DNA from: Apostichopus japonicus
Taxonomy: Eukaryota; Echinodermata; Holothuroidea; Aspidochirotida; Stichopodidae
Assembly (NCBI RefSeq): GCF_037975245.1
Contig: NC_092575.1
Span: 3,043,001 to 3,107,000, forward strand
Reading direction: 5' to 3'
DNA: 64,000 nucleotides
Shown one piece after another: positions 1 through 12,783 of the stretch. Every line of letters starts with the position of its first letter. Within the stretch, counting starts at the first letter, position 1. The notes under the pieces were generated by a model. It did no database searches. It had not been told where the DNA came from and was given only the letters and a program-made list of their open reading frames with translations. The translations under genes were made by a program, and so were the position numbers.

Positions 1-415
1 CGAATGTATACGTTAACCATTTATTCCATGTCTTCATTGGTGAGTACCCATAACAACTGTCCTCATTCATATCTTATATTATATAATAATATAAATAAGG
101 CAGACTCAGCAGGAGTCCGGAAGGGTCACAAACTGACCCTATTGGTATGTAGGTCGCAGGCATATGAAAGGTGATATTATACAGTGAGTAATAATGGTCC
201 ATTAGATAATAACTAATGTATCACAATGTGCAAATACATCTCATTGGTCTATGACGTAATAAAAAAATTAACTCATAATAAATCAATTTTTATGTGGGAG
301 GTAAACTTTCCTCAAGTGATCAAGAAGTGGACTGAATGAGGAGGAGGATGGGGAGGAAGGGAGAGGAGGGGGAGAGTAGTTCTTGAAAAAATGACAAAGA
401 TTTGTTATGACAAAC
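1..415. other. Intron 10 of SEC14L copy A, no exon seen
   Basis: This stretch lies downstream of exon 10 of copy A in gene direction. I looked for the exon 11 hallmarks seen in B and C (acceptor followed by a frame encoding YVFKTD, then CHVIPVDGE) and did not find them, so exons 11 and 12 should lie left of the window. The sequence is AT-rich with a purine-rich run at about 340-376. Confidence 0.6.
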
Positions 416-3400
416 CTAATTGCACTCTTTGGAACAACTACTTGATACTTCAGTTCCTTGTGAGATGATTTACCGATGACGAGTTTAGTCAAACTTTCGT
501 CGCTCTTCAGATGGTCCTTGACATAGTAAGATTCGGGAACTTTTCCTCCCAATCGAACCTTTTGGCAACAAGAGAAAAGAAAAAGAAAAATCAACATATT
601 CAATTCCATGTAAAGTTAAGAAAACCATTCATTTACAAATTAATGTTTTATCATTTTGGATTAAAATAATGTGAAAATTATGTACTGTTTAGTGGCTTGG
701 AGGAGGGGGAGGGGGGTGCAATGCAAATTGTATCCAATCCCATTGGTCATATTTTAACATGCATGTATATGTAGCTAGCAAGGATTATCTTAGCTACATA
801 CAGCATACCTCAAGGTCATGTGTATGTAGCTAGCAAGGATAATGTTAGCTACATACTGCATACCTCAAGGTCACATGTATGTAGCTAGCAAGGATTATCT
901 TCGCAACATACTGCATACCTCAAGGTCATATGTATATAGCTAGCAAGGATAATGTTAGCTGAATACTGCATACCTCATGGTGTATGTAGCTAGCAAAGAT
1001 TATCTTAGCTACATACTGCATACCTCAAGGTCATGTGTATGTAGCTAGCAAGGATTATCTTAGCTACATACTGCATACCTCAAGGTCATGGTGAATGTAG
1101 CTAGCAAGGATTATCTTAGCTATATACTGCATACCTCAAGGTCATATGTATATAGCTAGCAAGGATGTTAGCTACATACTGCATACCTCATGGTGTATGT
1201 AGCTAGCAAAGATTATCTTAGCTACATACTGCATACCTCATGGTGTATGTATCTAGCAAGGATTACCTTAGCTACATACTGCATACCTCAAGGTCATGTG
1301 TATGTAGCTAGCAAGGATTATCTTAGCTACATACTGCATACCTCAAGGTCCTACATGGTCCCATGCATCAGCTTCCTTGATCCCTTCCGTACCATCACTC
1401 TATTTATGAAAAGTACCTCTTTCTCTTCCCCCTCCCCCTGAAGCGCCCCCCCATCCCCTTATCTACCCCAATAATATAAATATTATTACTCACAATTTCA
1501 GGACATTTAGGGTTTCCATTCTCATCCACTCTGTTCCCTCCCCAGTGTTTTGGTAGTATGTCTGGATCAATATACTTTGTCACAGACTTCTGCCAGTTAC
1601 TACCTGCAAATGCCAAAAAGATGGAAACAAAAATTAAATATACCATCGATGTTAACCGGATAATCTCTCGGGAATCGGTGAGGGTTGAAAACACATGAGG
1701 TAGTAGTCGTTACCGCATCGGTTAAACGGTTCGGTTAAAATCTGGAGTACGGAGAGCTCTGTTTCAATTCTCTTTTAACCAGAGTAGAGTTACTTATGGT
1801 CACAGTAAATACAGTCTCTCTCAGCCACATGCAAGGAATTCTTTTAACCTCTCATTTGCTTAATAGGTTGCATGGTCTTTATGTGAAAATCACAGGTGGA
1901 TATAGGCACACTGTTTCCATGAAGTGAGTGGTACACCTTGTGAGCGGGTTCAGGTTTTGAGAAATGTGATTAAATGAATTATTTAAGGTGTAAGTTAATG
2001 GTAAAAAGGGAGGATGCTACCACACATATAGATGACACACATGCGAATCATAAAAATACTGCTCACTTCGCCCTCACTTCCTCCCTCCCTCCCTCCCTCT
2101 CGCCTCCTCCCCCTTATTGATGTCAGCTTAGGCCTTTCCAACTAACTTTTCAAAAATCAGATATTTCTAATAATTAAAACTTTTCACCTTTCAAAAATTT
2201 TATTTTCTTTCTGGTCTCTTCATGAATGAACGGCTTCACCAGGTTATAAGCGACTGGAAAAAGAGAGGGCGCTCTGATGACAAACACCCGCTTGATTGTT
2301 TCTGGGAAATGTTGTTCCATAATCTGTACCATCTGAAATGCACAAAAGGAAATGCACAAATTCTGAACGATCATTCAACTTGATACTGAAGAATAAGTTA
2401 GTATGCAGATGTGTCTTTTTGTTGGGATGAAGAGGGCAGGGGGAGGGGTTGGGGAAGCAGGGGTGGGACAATGGGGTGGAATAGACCTTTCTGAGATTCC
2501 AATCTCCATTAAAATTCCTCACCATGCCCAAGTTTTCTTTTCAACCTAGTGTTTTCCCAAAAGAAAAGGAATTAGTTGGCCTGAAACTTCTTAATCTGAA
2601 ATTGTTCAATTTCTGTATGGATATATCATCTACCAAATCAACTCAATATGAACTCAAAGCATAATATATGGCACTCATACTTTGTCTATCTGCCAACTAA
2701 TATGTACATACCTCTGTAAACAGTTTCATGGATGGTTTCCATAGAAACGCTGGTGAGAGTCCTTCGATGTCAAAAAGCATCTCACTATGAACTCAAAGCA
2801 TAATATATGGCACTCAAACTTTGTCTACCTGCCAACTAATATGTACATACCTCTGTAAACAGTTTCATGGATGGTTTCCATAGAAACGCTGGTGAGAGTC
2901 CTTCGATGTCAAAAAGCAGGGTCATACCTTCAATGTAACGACCGTGCTGTGGAAACGATATCAAGTCATTGTGAAATAGTTATTACATAAATGGTAAGAA
3001 AACTAAAACTATATAGGCACTGGTAAGAGTTAATTAAAAATGCAGGCCTGGTACCATTAAAGTTCAGAAAAACATATGCAATATAATTATGTGCAAACAG
3101 CAACCGTACATCAATGCCAATTTGAGTAGTACAAATCCACTTATGTAAACACATCTGTCATTACCCGCTCCAACCCCCCACCCCCGCCTCCCCACTCCCA
3201 ACCTTGGTGCCTCTCCAACTCTAACTGCTACAGGCCATCATGATGACACAAAGTTAAAACTGGACTCAAGACGCAGATTTCTGATAGAATACAAATTTCT
3301 GATACTTTTCCATTTTTTTTCCCCTATTTAATTTGGCCATATCTTACCTCTTTTGAATTTTCTTTCATTCTGTTGTAAAACATCTGAATAAACCGAATTC

Positions 3401-6400
3401 CAACTTTAATGGCTTCATCCGCGTGCAACGAGTAAACAATGCCTATTGAACAAATAGGAAAAGACACACACACAAAAAAAACATCATAAAATAAAAAAAT
3501 ATATATCACAATCATATTAATATAGAATAAACATATGAAACAAAAGAACAGGCTTTGACAAATATAAATCTCTAGATATACAATTTAATGCTAAATACTT
3601 GGCTCTTGTTTATTTGTATTCAAACCAAAAGAGTAAACCTTTCCTAGCTGCCAAACGCAACACCACCAGTACTACTAGATCATGTCCTACATACAGCCTG
3701 GCTGCATTATGCTGCAGACACACAATACTTGCCTCGCTGTCAAAAGGAGAAGACACCGTTTAATAGATAATTGGGGCCTAGGGGAGTGCTCCAAAGTTCT
3801 TTATTAAAATTAACCGGTTCAACCTTGATCTCGTTTTGGTCACTTTTGTAGGGTTTCTTTTCTCTTCCATTTTTTAATTGTTTTTTTTTCAGTTTTTTTT
3901 TTTTTTGGGGGGGGGGAGGGGAGTGGAGAGATGGTTAAATGAAGGTACTGCAATACCTAGCATGCCCTACTAAAGGGTCCTGGGAACAGGAGGAAGTAGA
4001 ATGTAAAGTATAGCGTCTACCTTTTGGGTCAATGTAACAGAGTGGGATGACCAAGGTAATGTGGCCTTCTCGATCACATCCTACTTCACCTCCAACCCAA
4101 TACTTCTCCACAACCTGCAAAAAAGAGTGAAGAAACCTTACTTCAGTAAATTGCAATGAATTTTAATGTGTATTTAACCCTTGTCAAAAGTACATATAGG
4201 GATAGTATGTGTTGCTAACTTTCCTTCAACCTTGACAAGATACATAAACTGTAAACTGATAGGCTTATACATGTGGTGTTATATGGGGTAATGCAGGAAC
4301 CCATACCCTGGGAGTTAAATGGTTAAGCTGATAGGCTTAGATATATGGTGTTATATGGGGTATTGCAGGAACCCGTATCCTGGGAGTTAAATGGTTAAGC
4401 TGATAGACTTAGACATGTGGTATTATATGGGGTTATGTGGGAACCCCCACCCTGGGAGTTAAATGGTTAAGCTGATAGACTTAGACATGTGGTGTTATAT
4501 GGGGTTATGTGGGAACCCCCACCCTGGGAGTTAAATGGTTAAGCTGATAGACTTAGACATGTGGTGTTATATGAGGTTATGTGGAAACCCCCACCCTCGA
4601 AGTTAAATGGTTAAGCTGATAGACTTAGACATGTGGTATTATATGGGGTTATGTGGGAACCCCCACCCTGGGAGTTAAATGGTTAAGCTGATAGACTTAG
4701 ACATGTGGTATTATATGGGGTTATGTGGGAACCCCCACCCTGGGAGTTAAATGGTTAAGCTGATAGACTTAGACATGTGGTATTATATGGGGTTATGTGG
4801 GAACCCCCACCCTGGGAGTTAAATGGTTAAGCTGATAGACTTAGACATGTGGTGTTATATGGGGTTATGTGGGAACCCCCACCCTCGAAGTTAAATGGTT
4901 AAGCTGATAGACTTAGACATGTGGTATTATATGGGGTTATGTGGGAACCCCCACCCTGGGAGTTAAATGGTTAAGCTGATAGACTTAGACATGTGGTATT
5001 ATATGGGGTTATGTGGGAACCCCCACCCTGGGAGTTAAATGGTTAAGCTGATAGACTTAGACATGTGGTGTTATATGAGGTTATGTGGGAACCCCCACCC
5101 TCGAAGTTAAATGGTTAAGTCAAAAGTCATAAAGTTAAGTCATAAAGTTAAGTTGCATATCATGAATCTATTTATTACAAACCTCTGGCAATGTGAGGTC
5201 TTTAAGAATGGCCTCATTTTGTACTCTCCACTCTACATCCTATAAGGAAAGGAAGAAAGAATTTTAATGATTTAAGCAATATAATTTAACAATGTAAATA
5301 TCAATTCAGCTTTTGTTTAACTAGTGACATCTGGCTCCTCCCATAGAGACATCTGGCTCCTCCCATAGACACTTCATTGTTTTCATTGTTTGGCCCACAC
5401 ACTCAAACCCCTCCGCTTCCTACTCTTATGTCTACTCTACCACATCAGAAGTTTCCTGTGATTGCAATTCAAAACTATTCAGCTTTTAAACCATAATTAT
5501 AGTTCTTCTATATGAAAGTTCAATCATATGCACAGTATGATAAGTCAAAAAAAATTCAGGGTTATAGTCCATTATTAGTACAATCTATGTGCTTGTGTGA
5601 AGTGCACCAAGCCCCTTTTGAAGAGGTTTGAAATTTCTTAATACACAACTAATCCAGAGACACATACCTTCCTAAACATCTCTTCAGTTTTCTTGACATT
5701 AAAATTTCTAGCTGTCAGGAAATAAGGAATAAAGGTGAATCAATATTTTAAAAGTAAAAAGAGAAAGAAAAGAAAAATAGTCTATATTACCAATACAGTC
5801 AAACAAGGCGTACGTGTACCATGCAAGCCCAATTCTATGGTATAAGTGAACATACAAATTGATGCATATTCTAGACTGTTTAGATATTTTTTGGGCCAAA
5901 CAGACAGCCCTCCCCCACCCCCTCCCCCCTCCTGGCACCTTTTCTAATGTGGCATTATTGGTAGTACTTTACTAAAAGTGCATAAGTTTAAGGCTTTAAT
6001 ATTCATTAGCAATTCTTGGACATTTTTTCTACTTTTCTTTATACGATAACTCCCACAATACCCATGATTACTCCAATTGCCTTCCCCATCCAATTATATT
6101 TATAGACTACTGGGGTATGATGATGAGGGGCTTCAGGTGGAAACAGCTCTGGGGACCAGGATCAATTAGAGGACTCAAGGTAATATGGGATAAAGACAAC
6201 AGAAATCTCATTAAAAACAATACTGTGGGTCCGGTGACAAAATTGTCCCTATGGCCCGACCTTTCTCTTGACTCCACTGCTAGTGGACCTTTCCTCCCCC
6301 CCACCCCCTCCAGACACCCCACCCCATTAACCCCCTACCCAGCAGCCACTGTGAAACTAGCCGGTCAAAGTGAAACCCGGCAAAATGTTTCTTGCTTACC

Positions 6401-7184
6401 TCTCAGGAATCTAAGTAAGTGCATGTCTGTGTGTTTCTCTTTAAGAACATCTTTGCAGACCTCCTTCAGCTAAAATACAAAACAACCATATGTGTTATAT
6501 TTATTGACACTTAAAAACAATTTTTTTGTTAACTTATTTTCTTTTTTGCGTACAGTATATCAAAACTACACAAAAAAAGACTGCGGTGGGCACTGCCTCC
6601 CGCCATCTCCCCTCCCCCATTAGACCCATGTCCACTATTTGACATTACTTTATACATCTTTTATAAATAAGTCATTTGATCATGGACATAGCAGACCCTG
6701 TGAATACATGCAGTATTAAACCCAGCAAAGACCTATATCCATGTAATCAAACAGTTATAAATAAACGTGAATAAACGTGCAAAGAGATTCCACTGTAACA
6801 CATTTTGGGGGAACCCCCACCTCTCCCATTCGTTTTTAAGCAGTTTGTACTTTTATCAGTTTATGTCATAGGTCAAAATGTACTCCCAATATCAAAACTA
6901 CTTTTAAAAGGAGACTTTATAAATGGAATAAAATAATTTTGACATGTTATTGTTAATATTTTGTCAAGCATGAATTATAATACAGGCTAAATTTTGTTCA
7001 ATAACACATTGATATATTTATAGACCAAAAAAAACAAAAACAAAAACAGAAAACAATCTTGAGCCTAAAAACATAAATTATGCAAGCAAATATTTGGTGA
7101 TAATTAATATTGTTTCTACTTTACCTTAACTAAAGCCTTTTCCTGGTCTTTACTCAAATTTCCAAATCTGCCTTTCTCTGCCAT
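416..7184 (-). CDS. SEC14L2: SEC14-like lipid-binding protein, copy A (3' end beyond the window)
   Basis: Ten coding exons, in gene order: 7125-7184, 6400-6469, 5668-5711, 5183-5239, 4021-4114, 3348-3442, 2851-2946, 2188-2332, 1494-1603, 416-558. All junctions are GT-AG and the frame is continuous (914 nt, about 304 residues). The start ATG has a good context (CCAAGATGG). Domains seen: CRAL-TRIO N-terminal helices (exons 1-3), the SEC14 lipid-binding fold (exons 4-9, with [16 protein letters not shown] and [11 protein letters not shown]) and the start of the GOLD domain ([12 protein letters not shown] in exon 10). By family knowledge such proteins are cytosolic carriers or sensors of hydrophobic ligands such as squalene, tocopherol or phosphoinositides; the ligand here is unknown. 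Exons 11 and 12, as found in copies B and C, are not present before position 1. A differs from B and C in exon 1 (60 nt, not 54), exon 4 (57, not 63) and exon 9 (110, not 113), so it is the diverged member of the array. It has no stop codons or frameshifts. Confidence 0.9.
761..1350. repeat. Tandem repeat, 50-56 bp unit, about 11 copies
   Basis: The unit contains GTAGCTAGCAAGGATTATCT followed by TAGCTACATACTGCATACCT and a CAAGGTCATG- or CATGGTG-like link. Unit starts fall near 771, 826, 881, 936, 986, 1041, 1097, 1152 and onward, so spacing is 50-56 bp. Each unit holds an internal inverted pair GTAGCTA/TAGCTAC about 13 bp apart, giving a small hairpin. It lies in intron 9 of SEC14L copy A. 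Confidence 0.9.
2642..2918. repeat. 139-bp tandem duplication including the 3' two-thirds of an exon
   Basis: Two near-identical copies lie at about 2642-2779 and 2781-2918, offset by 139 bp with few mismatches. The right copy contains the 3' 68 nt of genuine exon 7 of SEC14L copy A (2851-2946) plus its donor; the left copy repeats the last 22 codons of that exon and the GTATGT donor but lacks the exon's true acceptor. It is probably a non-functional exon fragment. Confidence 0.88.
4249..5118. repeat. 72-bp minisatellite, about 12 units
   Basis: Unit starts GGTTAAGCTGATAG recur every 72 bp from 4321 (4321, 4393, 4465 and so on to about 5113); a diverged first unit begins near 4249. Each unit includes TGTGGTATTATATGGGGTTA and ACCCCCACCCTGGGAGTTAA. 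Units differ by a few shared variants (CTGGGAG or CTCGAAG; GTATTA or GTGTTA) in an ordered pattern, suggesting growth by multi-unit duplication. It lies in intron 4 of SEC14L copy A. Confidence 0.93.
5321..5372. repeat. Short direct repeat, two copies
   Basis: The motif GACATCTGGCTCCTCCCATA occurs twice in a row in intron 3 of SEC14L copy A, before exon 3 in genome coordinates. No function is evident. Confidence 0.7.
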
Positions 7185-7742
7185 CTTGGTAACATAGAAG
7201 TTATCGTCTTCAAAAATCACTTCTGGATATTTTTCACTTTTTTTCCCTTCTGATCAAGCCATGCGATCCTCCTCCAATCGATTCAAGACTTCTTCCTCAA
7301 GATCTCGTTGGGTTTGTTACTGCATGATCCCAGACGATGGAGCAGGTTACTTTACTTTGGGTCTCACCTCATGCAGAGTTTGTATACACAAGTTTTGGAC
7401 TTTGGAAACAGATAGATAGAGAGATACCACTTCCAGGGTCTCTACAATCGTCAAATAAAGTTAAGAGATAATCGTTACAATCACAAGGACCAGATCTTGA
7501 TGTAACATAACAATTAACCAATGGGTTAATCAGATAACCCAACTTTTAAATTTTTTTTTTCATTTGCCGTCCTTTGAGTGTGATGGTAAATTTGTGGCTC
7601 GCAGAGCATCTATATTAAAGGTACGTACTAAACCTGAAAACAAATTCTTCTTTTGCTTTCAATCACATATACATATATATTGAATACTTCTTCACCATGA
7701 CCTTATTTGCTGGAGGTAGTAAAATAGTGACAGATCGTTGGT

Positions 7743-8131
7743 CAGTGGCCGAGCTAGGGGTATTGGTCAGGGAGAGCGAGAATGGTCTGTAGGGGCGCTT
7801 TTGACACTATTTAAGCGGAGCGCCACCACAGGTTGAAGCGGAGCGTACAGAATTTTTTTGAGTAAAGATACTCTCTAGATCGTCGGAAATGACCCTCTCC
7901 GGGCCTTGCTTATTTGCAGATAAACGAAGAATAAATAGGTGTCATCGCCAAATTACACCAACAAAATATGACAAATGTCAATAAGTAGATAAGAGTGCAA
8001 TAAAAAAGTCAATCATCGCGAATAAGTAAAAAGTGGTAAAAAACTGAAAAGGGCGCCAGCAGTCCATTTGAGTCCGTCAGGGGGGGCATCTGCCCCCCCC
8101 CCCCCCTGACTGTATGGGCGCTCTGCCACTG
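7743..8131. mobile_element. Short inverted-repeat transposon, family 1 (CAGTGGC ends)
   Basis: The left end reads CAGTGGCCGAGCTAGGGG and the right end closes CTCTGCCACTG, an inverted pair. The flanking 8-mers are TCGTTGGT and TTGTTGGT (7 of 8 equal), read as a target site duplication. The interior matches the elements at 21025-21417 and 39610-40006. It has no coding capacity. An 8-bp duplication with CAGTG-like ends suggests the hAT superfamily (inference). It lies upstream of SEC14L copy A. Confidence 0.85.
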
Positions 8132-8803
8132 TTGTTGGTGTAAGTGCAGGGTTACCATATTTTATCTGAAGAAAAGACAACAAGTTGTTGTGACATGGAG
8201 GAGGGGCAGATCTAATTGGACTGATTACAATCCACTGTTTGGGGAAAAACTAATTTCAAAGGGTACCTACATGAAAACAGTACGAAATTTGCTCATCATA
8301 AGAGTAGCAAAATTGCTTGAAAGACTTACAATTATGTATGTAACATTTACAGGAGAGCATCTGGTTTTCTCATTTGCCTAAACGTTGAGGCATTTGACCT
8401 TTGTCCCATATCCTGCAGTTAATATTTATCTGCTTCAGAGGGAAATGCCTAACCTAGCACTGGTGTTTTGACCCCTCGCTAGCTCAACTTTGCAACTGGC
8501 CAAATTGTCCCTATTAAAATTAGGGAAATAACAAATGAATGCCAATCTCCATTGCTGTCCATATGTGTATAAAACAATTGCTAGCCTCCATAGGCTACCC
8601 TTTATCGATATCAACTGACGTCAGTTAACTGAAAACTTCCACACAAAAAATGAGAAAACAGCACCAGCAGCAGCTAGAACCAAAAGTATTTTACTCTACA
8701 CTTAGCAATGAAATTTAACTGACAATGCCAAACAGGGGAAAGCATATATTCTTTAATTATTATTACTTTTATTTCAGCAGTGGAATATGAAGGAAGGGTG
8801 AGT

Positions 8804-9241
8804 GGTGCATTCCTGATATTAGCACACCCAGTCACCGCTTGGTGGACACTGCATATGACACAGAAGGAACTAAGAATTTCTGAAAGCTAAATATTGTTAT
8901 TAATTATAATATAACAGAAAATAACATTGGCTCATGTACAGCTTGTATCTACAGTAGTACTACTGATATGAAAACACCTAGTCACCTAATTGGTGGACAC
9001 TGCACGACACAGAAGGAACTAAGAATTTCTGAAAGCTAAATATTGTTATTAATTATAACAGAAAATAACATTGGCTCATGTACAGCTTGTATCTATAGCA
9101 GGCTAGTACTACTGATATGAAAACACCAGATACGACACAGAAGGAACTAAGATAAGAATTTCTAAAAGCTAAATATTGTTATTAATTATAATATAACAGA
9201 AAATAACATTGGCTCACGTGCAGCTTGTATTTATAGTAGTA
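8804..9241. repeat. Three tandem copies of a 128-149 bp sequence
   Basis: The motif CAGAAGGAACTAAGA followed by AGCTAAATATTGTTATTAAT begins at 8861, 9010 and 9138, with GGCTCATGTACAGCTTGTAT later in each unit. The copies differ by small deletions. No coding frame or known family was recognised. Confidence 0.85.
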
Positions 9242-11648
9242 CTACCGACGTCCACCTGTCAAAGAGTTGCAGGCCTCTCTCTGAGACGATGACAAAAATC
9301 TGATCGATACCGCTTCTTCTGGTTGGAAACCGACTTCAAAATTTTCCAAAGCGAGAAGTATTAACACACAGAATCAATATACCAGTAACTATGCTATATA
9401 AGTGCACAATGGTATGGTAACTAAAATGCACAACACATATAAAGAAGATCATACAGTAGCCTACAAAGAGTTGTATTTGTTATATTCTGCAACAGACCTT
9501 GTTGCCAACATAGCATTTCAAATAAATGGTAATTAAATCACATTTCAGATATCCGGCAAGGCAATTTCAAACAGCTGGTTATCACATACAGTGGGTAATG
9601 AGATATACTATTAGTATAGAGTTACACATGCTATATATGTGTCATACTGTATATATGTGTATTTATCTTCACATTTTATCCCATCATTTATTTAGTAAAT
9701 TTATTGAGTATTAAAAGCTCAGTTACACAGTATGGAATTTAAATTAATCTATAATGACAGTAGACCTGCATATATAGAATTTATCAAGGCATAGGTAATA
9801 TAATCTGAGTCATAGGAATTGACTGTGAGTCTGTGACAATCACTTCACGTATATAAAGAAGTATATATCACCAAAACTGCAGTACTGCTTGCTACCAGCA
9901 AGAATTAATGGCTAAAGGAGGTAGCATATTATATTTGATTTCTTTTCCATTCTGATTTCTCTAATTTGTTGATATTTTCAAAACTGTTCTACTATAGTCA
10001 TTACAGTTGACTGAGCAACAATGCTTTAGTAGCTCCTCGTAAATCGGCTGACCTGTTCAATACAATTCACGTGCCAATTAAAAGCTATAAATAATAGATA
10101 TGAGATGGTTGTAGAATTTTAAATCGAACAGTATCTTCAGGGTAGATAGGTAGTGGGTGTTCGGGGGTGGTGAATTTAAAAAATATCTATCAACGCCATG
10201 CATTAAAATGCTCTTCACATAAAGATGTAGAAAACTACCAGTATTGTTATCAAAGCCATCAACATCGAGCCACGGGTATATCCCTTTCAGCAATACATGT
10301 TTCGTTAGTGGAAGTCCCATTTGATATGCCTATCAATAACTAAAGTAAATTTCATCAGCAGTGAAATATCGTAGCATATATAGTAGTGAAGTATTAGGCC
10401 TACATCACATGGCCACATACCTTTCATGAGAAAATGCTGTTTGAATACAGGAAGATAGAGAAGTTTGCTCTGGCTCCATTGTTATTTATCTGCATAGTTG
10501 TTCAAAGTTTTGGATATTTCTCTGGGGCATGGGGACAAAATCTTCTCGTTAATTTTTTGAATGGTGACAAACAAATAAGACAATTTGAACCCATGATTTT
10601 GCAATTACCCACAAGTCAAACAATAGAATAAAAACATTCAGTTTTATTTTCTCCAAATGACCTGCATATTTGTAACCATGGCTTACACAGTCATTCAGAC
10701 TATAGGTATTGCGACCATTACAAACTTGTATTTCAAAATGATGGAAATGATATATCACCATTTTATATTGTACCCCCTAACCTATACAAAATTTCTCATA
10801 GGTGACTCCTACCTTAGACCCCTTCCCAGGACGGTAATCATATTCAGCCAATATTGATCACCCCCCCCCCAATGAACCCCGCCTACATCAATCTGATACT
10901 GTGAAAGCCTAGGCCTAACCTAAACTTGGTCTAAAGTAAATCCTATTTCCAGCTAATCCTAACCAATTCAGGAAATTCTGCAGGCCGAATACAAATATAC
11001 CATTAAAAAGTTATGCCTAACATATGGCTATGTATCACACAATCTTGGAAGTTGGAGTCCCAACTATTGACTAACATGATCGCACATTAAGCCTAGGCTT
11101 GATCTGCTTTTCTTGAAGGCCCCTATGCTTGTGGTATCTGTGTCAATTATGGTACTTGCAACGGTAGGCTACCTAATAAGGTTATCGCTAACTTAATTAG
11201 TTTAGTTTAGAGACCCAAGGATCAGGAAGCCTTAATACAGTATCTCTGTTAGATCGTGGATGAACACCGGCTTATTTCAAGCCTTCTTTATTGGATAAGT
11301 GTTCAGAGGATAACGAGCAGGGGTGTAAATTTGCTCCCATTCCTGTTCTCCAGGACCGACATTTAACATCCCCATCCGACGGACGAGAGTGTATCATGCC
11401 CTAGCATCTGACCACTTTATCAAATACTGTGGTAGTAAAGGCACCCCATTCGACATCACTGCAGTGCAGCCATGACCAACAAAGTTGTTTCGAAACCAAG
11501 TGAAGAACAGAAACAAACCCCTTTTCCCAAGTTCACAAACCAGAAATACCATGCAACTCCACGGAAGACTCCGCACATCACCACTGCACTTCAGCGTTTT
11601 TGAATAGGTCAAGAGAATCTGGTTCCTGGCAGAATTTTGATCCTGGAA

Positions 11649-12150
11649 CCTAGTATAGTCACTATTGCGAAGTTCGCCATACTGCGAAGTTCGGCACCCT
11701 AAGAAATACACGATTTTCACCATGAAAACCTACAGGAAGAGCCAAATTTCACCAAAAAGTACGAAGCTACAGTTATTTTCTCTCCAAAATGACCCGTGTG
11801 CAAGAAATTACTTACATATTTGTCAATAAAATGACGAAGATCTATGAAGTCTGTTATAATTACTGAAAGAGCAACAGCGCCACCAATTTTTACCAGCGCC
11901 ACACTGTAGGTTGCGTGGCCGAAATTCGCAATACTCTAGCAAGAAATACCAGTTCCACAATCACGAAGAATCTTCTTGGAAAACAACGTGAAAACAGTTT
12001 GCAGGAAAGAAAGTTTGGCCGTGTATCGTACTATAACAAAATTCTCCCACCATATGAAGTATATTTTCAAATGATTTATACCAGAAGATTTAGTTTTGGG
12101 GTGTTTTAAGTCTTAAGTGGGCGAACTTCGAAGTCACCATCCTACTATAA
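11649..12150. mobile_element. Inverted-repeat element, about 500 bp
   Basis: The left arm contains TATAGTCACTATTGCGAAGT then TCGCC (from 11654); the right arm (about 12120-12149) contains GGCGAACTTCGAAGTCACCA then TCCTACTATA. They pair as imperfect inverted repeats around the shared core CGAAGTTCGCC. The interior shows no recognisable transposase. The TATA-like ends would suit a TA-targeting element, but the class is unproven. Confidence 0.6.
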
Positions 12151-12156
12151 GGATTA

Positions 12157-12783
12157 TGAGGCGGACACTCTAAACGCTGAACCAAGCCTTTGGTTAATGT
12201 TGGAATGTTAAATACTAGGCTCAAACAAGTTGCTTAAAGGCATTGAAGACTCGCCCCAAACCGCGTGCGGCCATCTGAAAAAGTTAACTTTCCGTTGCTT
12301 GCAAGTGACGTTTTGTTCGTGTCGCTACAAAATGCAGACAGTACAGTAATGAAACGTGATACCTTGTTATCTTTAGCTGGACCTGAGATGTCCATCGATA
12401 TATAGTTTGTACACTGTGCTGTGGGTATTGACTGCAGCTGTATGTACTGACTGTAGACTAGTGTCTAATTACCGATTGTAGCAAGCTGGTTTTTGGGGGG
12501 GGGCGGGGGTCGATGGTGGTGTCTAACACTTCTGTTACACCTCATTCGAAACTAGGTCAGATTACCGTCATTAGACGTTTCTTTTTGCGCGAGTCTTCAT
12601 GCACCCTTTAACTTAGGATTAGCCTAACATCCGAGGCCTCACAAAGTCACATGTGCCTGGCCTTACTTATTGCAATAACAATAACGCCAGGCCTATAGCC
12701 TAGGCATACTAGTGTTAGCCTTTTTTGTGTTTAATATTCCAGCATTAAGCAAAGGCTTGGTTCAGCGTTTCGTATCCGCCACA
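12157..12783. mobile_element. Inverted-repeat element interrupted by a TTAA element
   Basis: The left arm (about 12157-12220) has GCGGACACTCTAAACGCTGA then ACCAAGCCTTTGG; the right arm (about 12712-12783) is its inverse (TTGGTTCAGCGTTTCGTATC then CGCCACA). The arms match over about 60 bp. Between them sits a complete TTAA-flanked element (12234-12611), so the host element was about 250 bp before being hit. The superfamily is not assigned. Confidence 0.78.
12234..12611. mobile_element. TTAA-flanked miniature transposon, copy 1 (piggyBac-like)
   Basis: The sequence runs TTAA-AGGCATTGAAGACTCGC to GCGAGTCTTCATGCACCCT-TTAA. The ends are inverted repeats and TTAA is duplicated at both sides, as for piggyBac insertions (family knowledge). 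Related copies lie at 32694-33091 and 51235-51592, sharing internal CGAAACTAGGTCAGATTACC. It has no open frame for a transposase, so it would depend on another element. It is nested in the inverted-repeat element 12157-12783. Confidence 0.85.

Noticed and set aside
761-5118. CRISPR-like arrays at the 50-56 bp and 72 bp tandem repeats
   Set aside because: The units are contiguous without unique spacers, the DNA is eukaryotic, and no cas genes are present.
11394-11902. Overlapping minus-strand frames of 109 and 61 aa
   Set aside because: No recognisable motif; they overlap an inverted-repeat element and look like chance frames.
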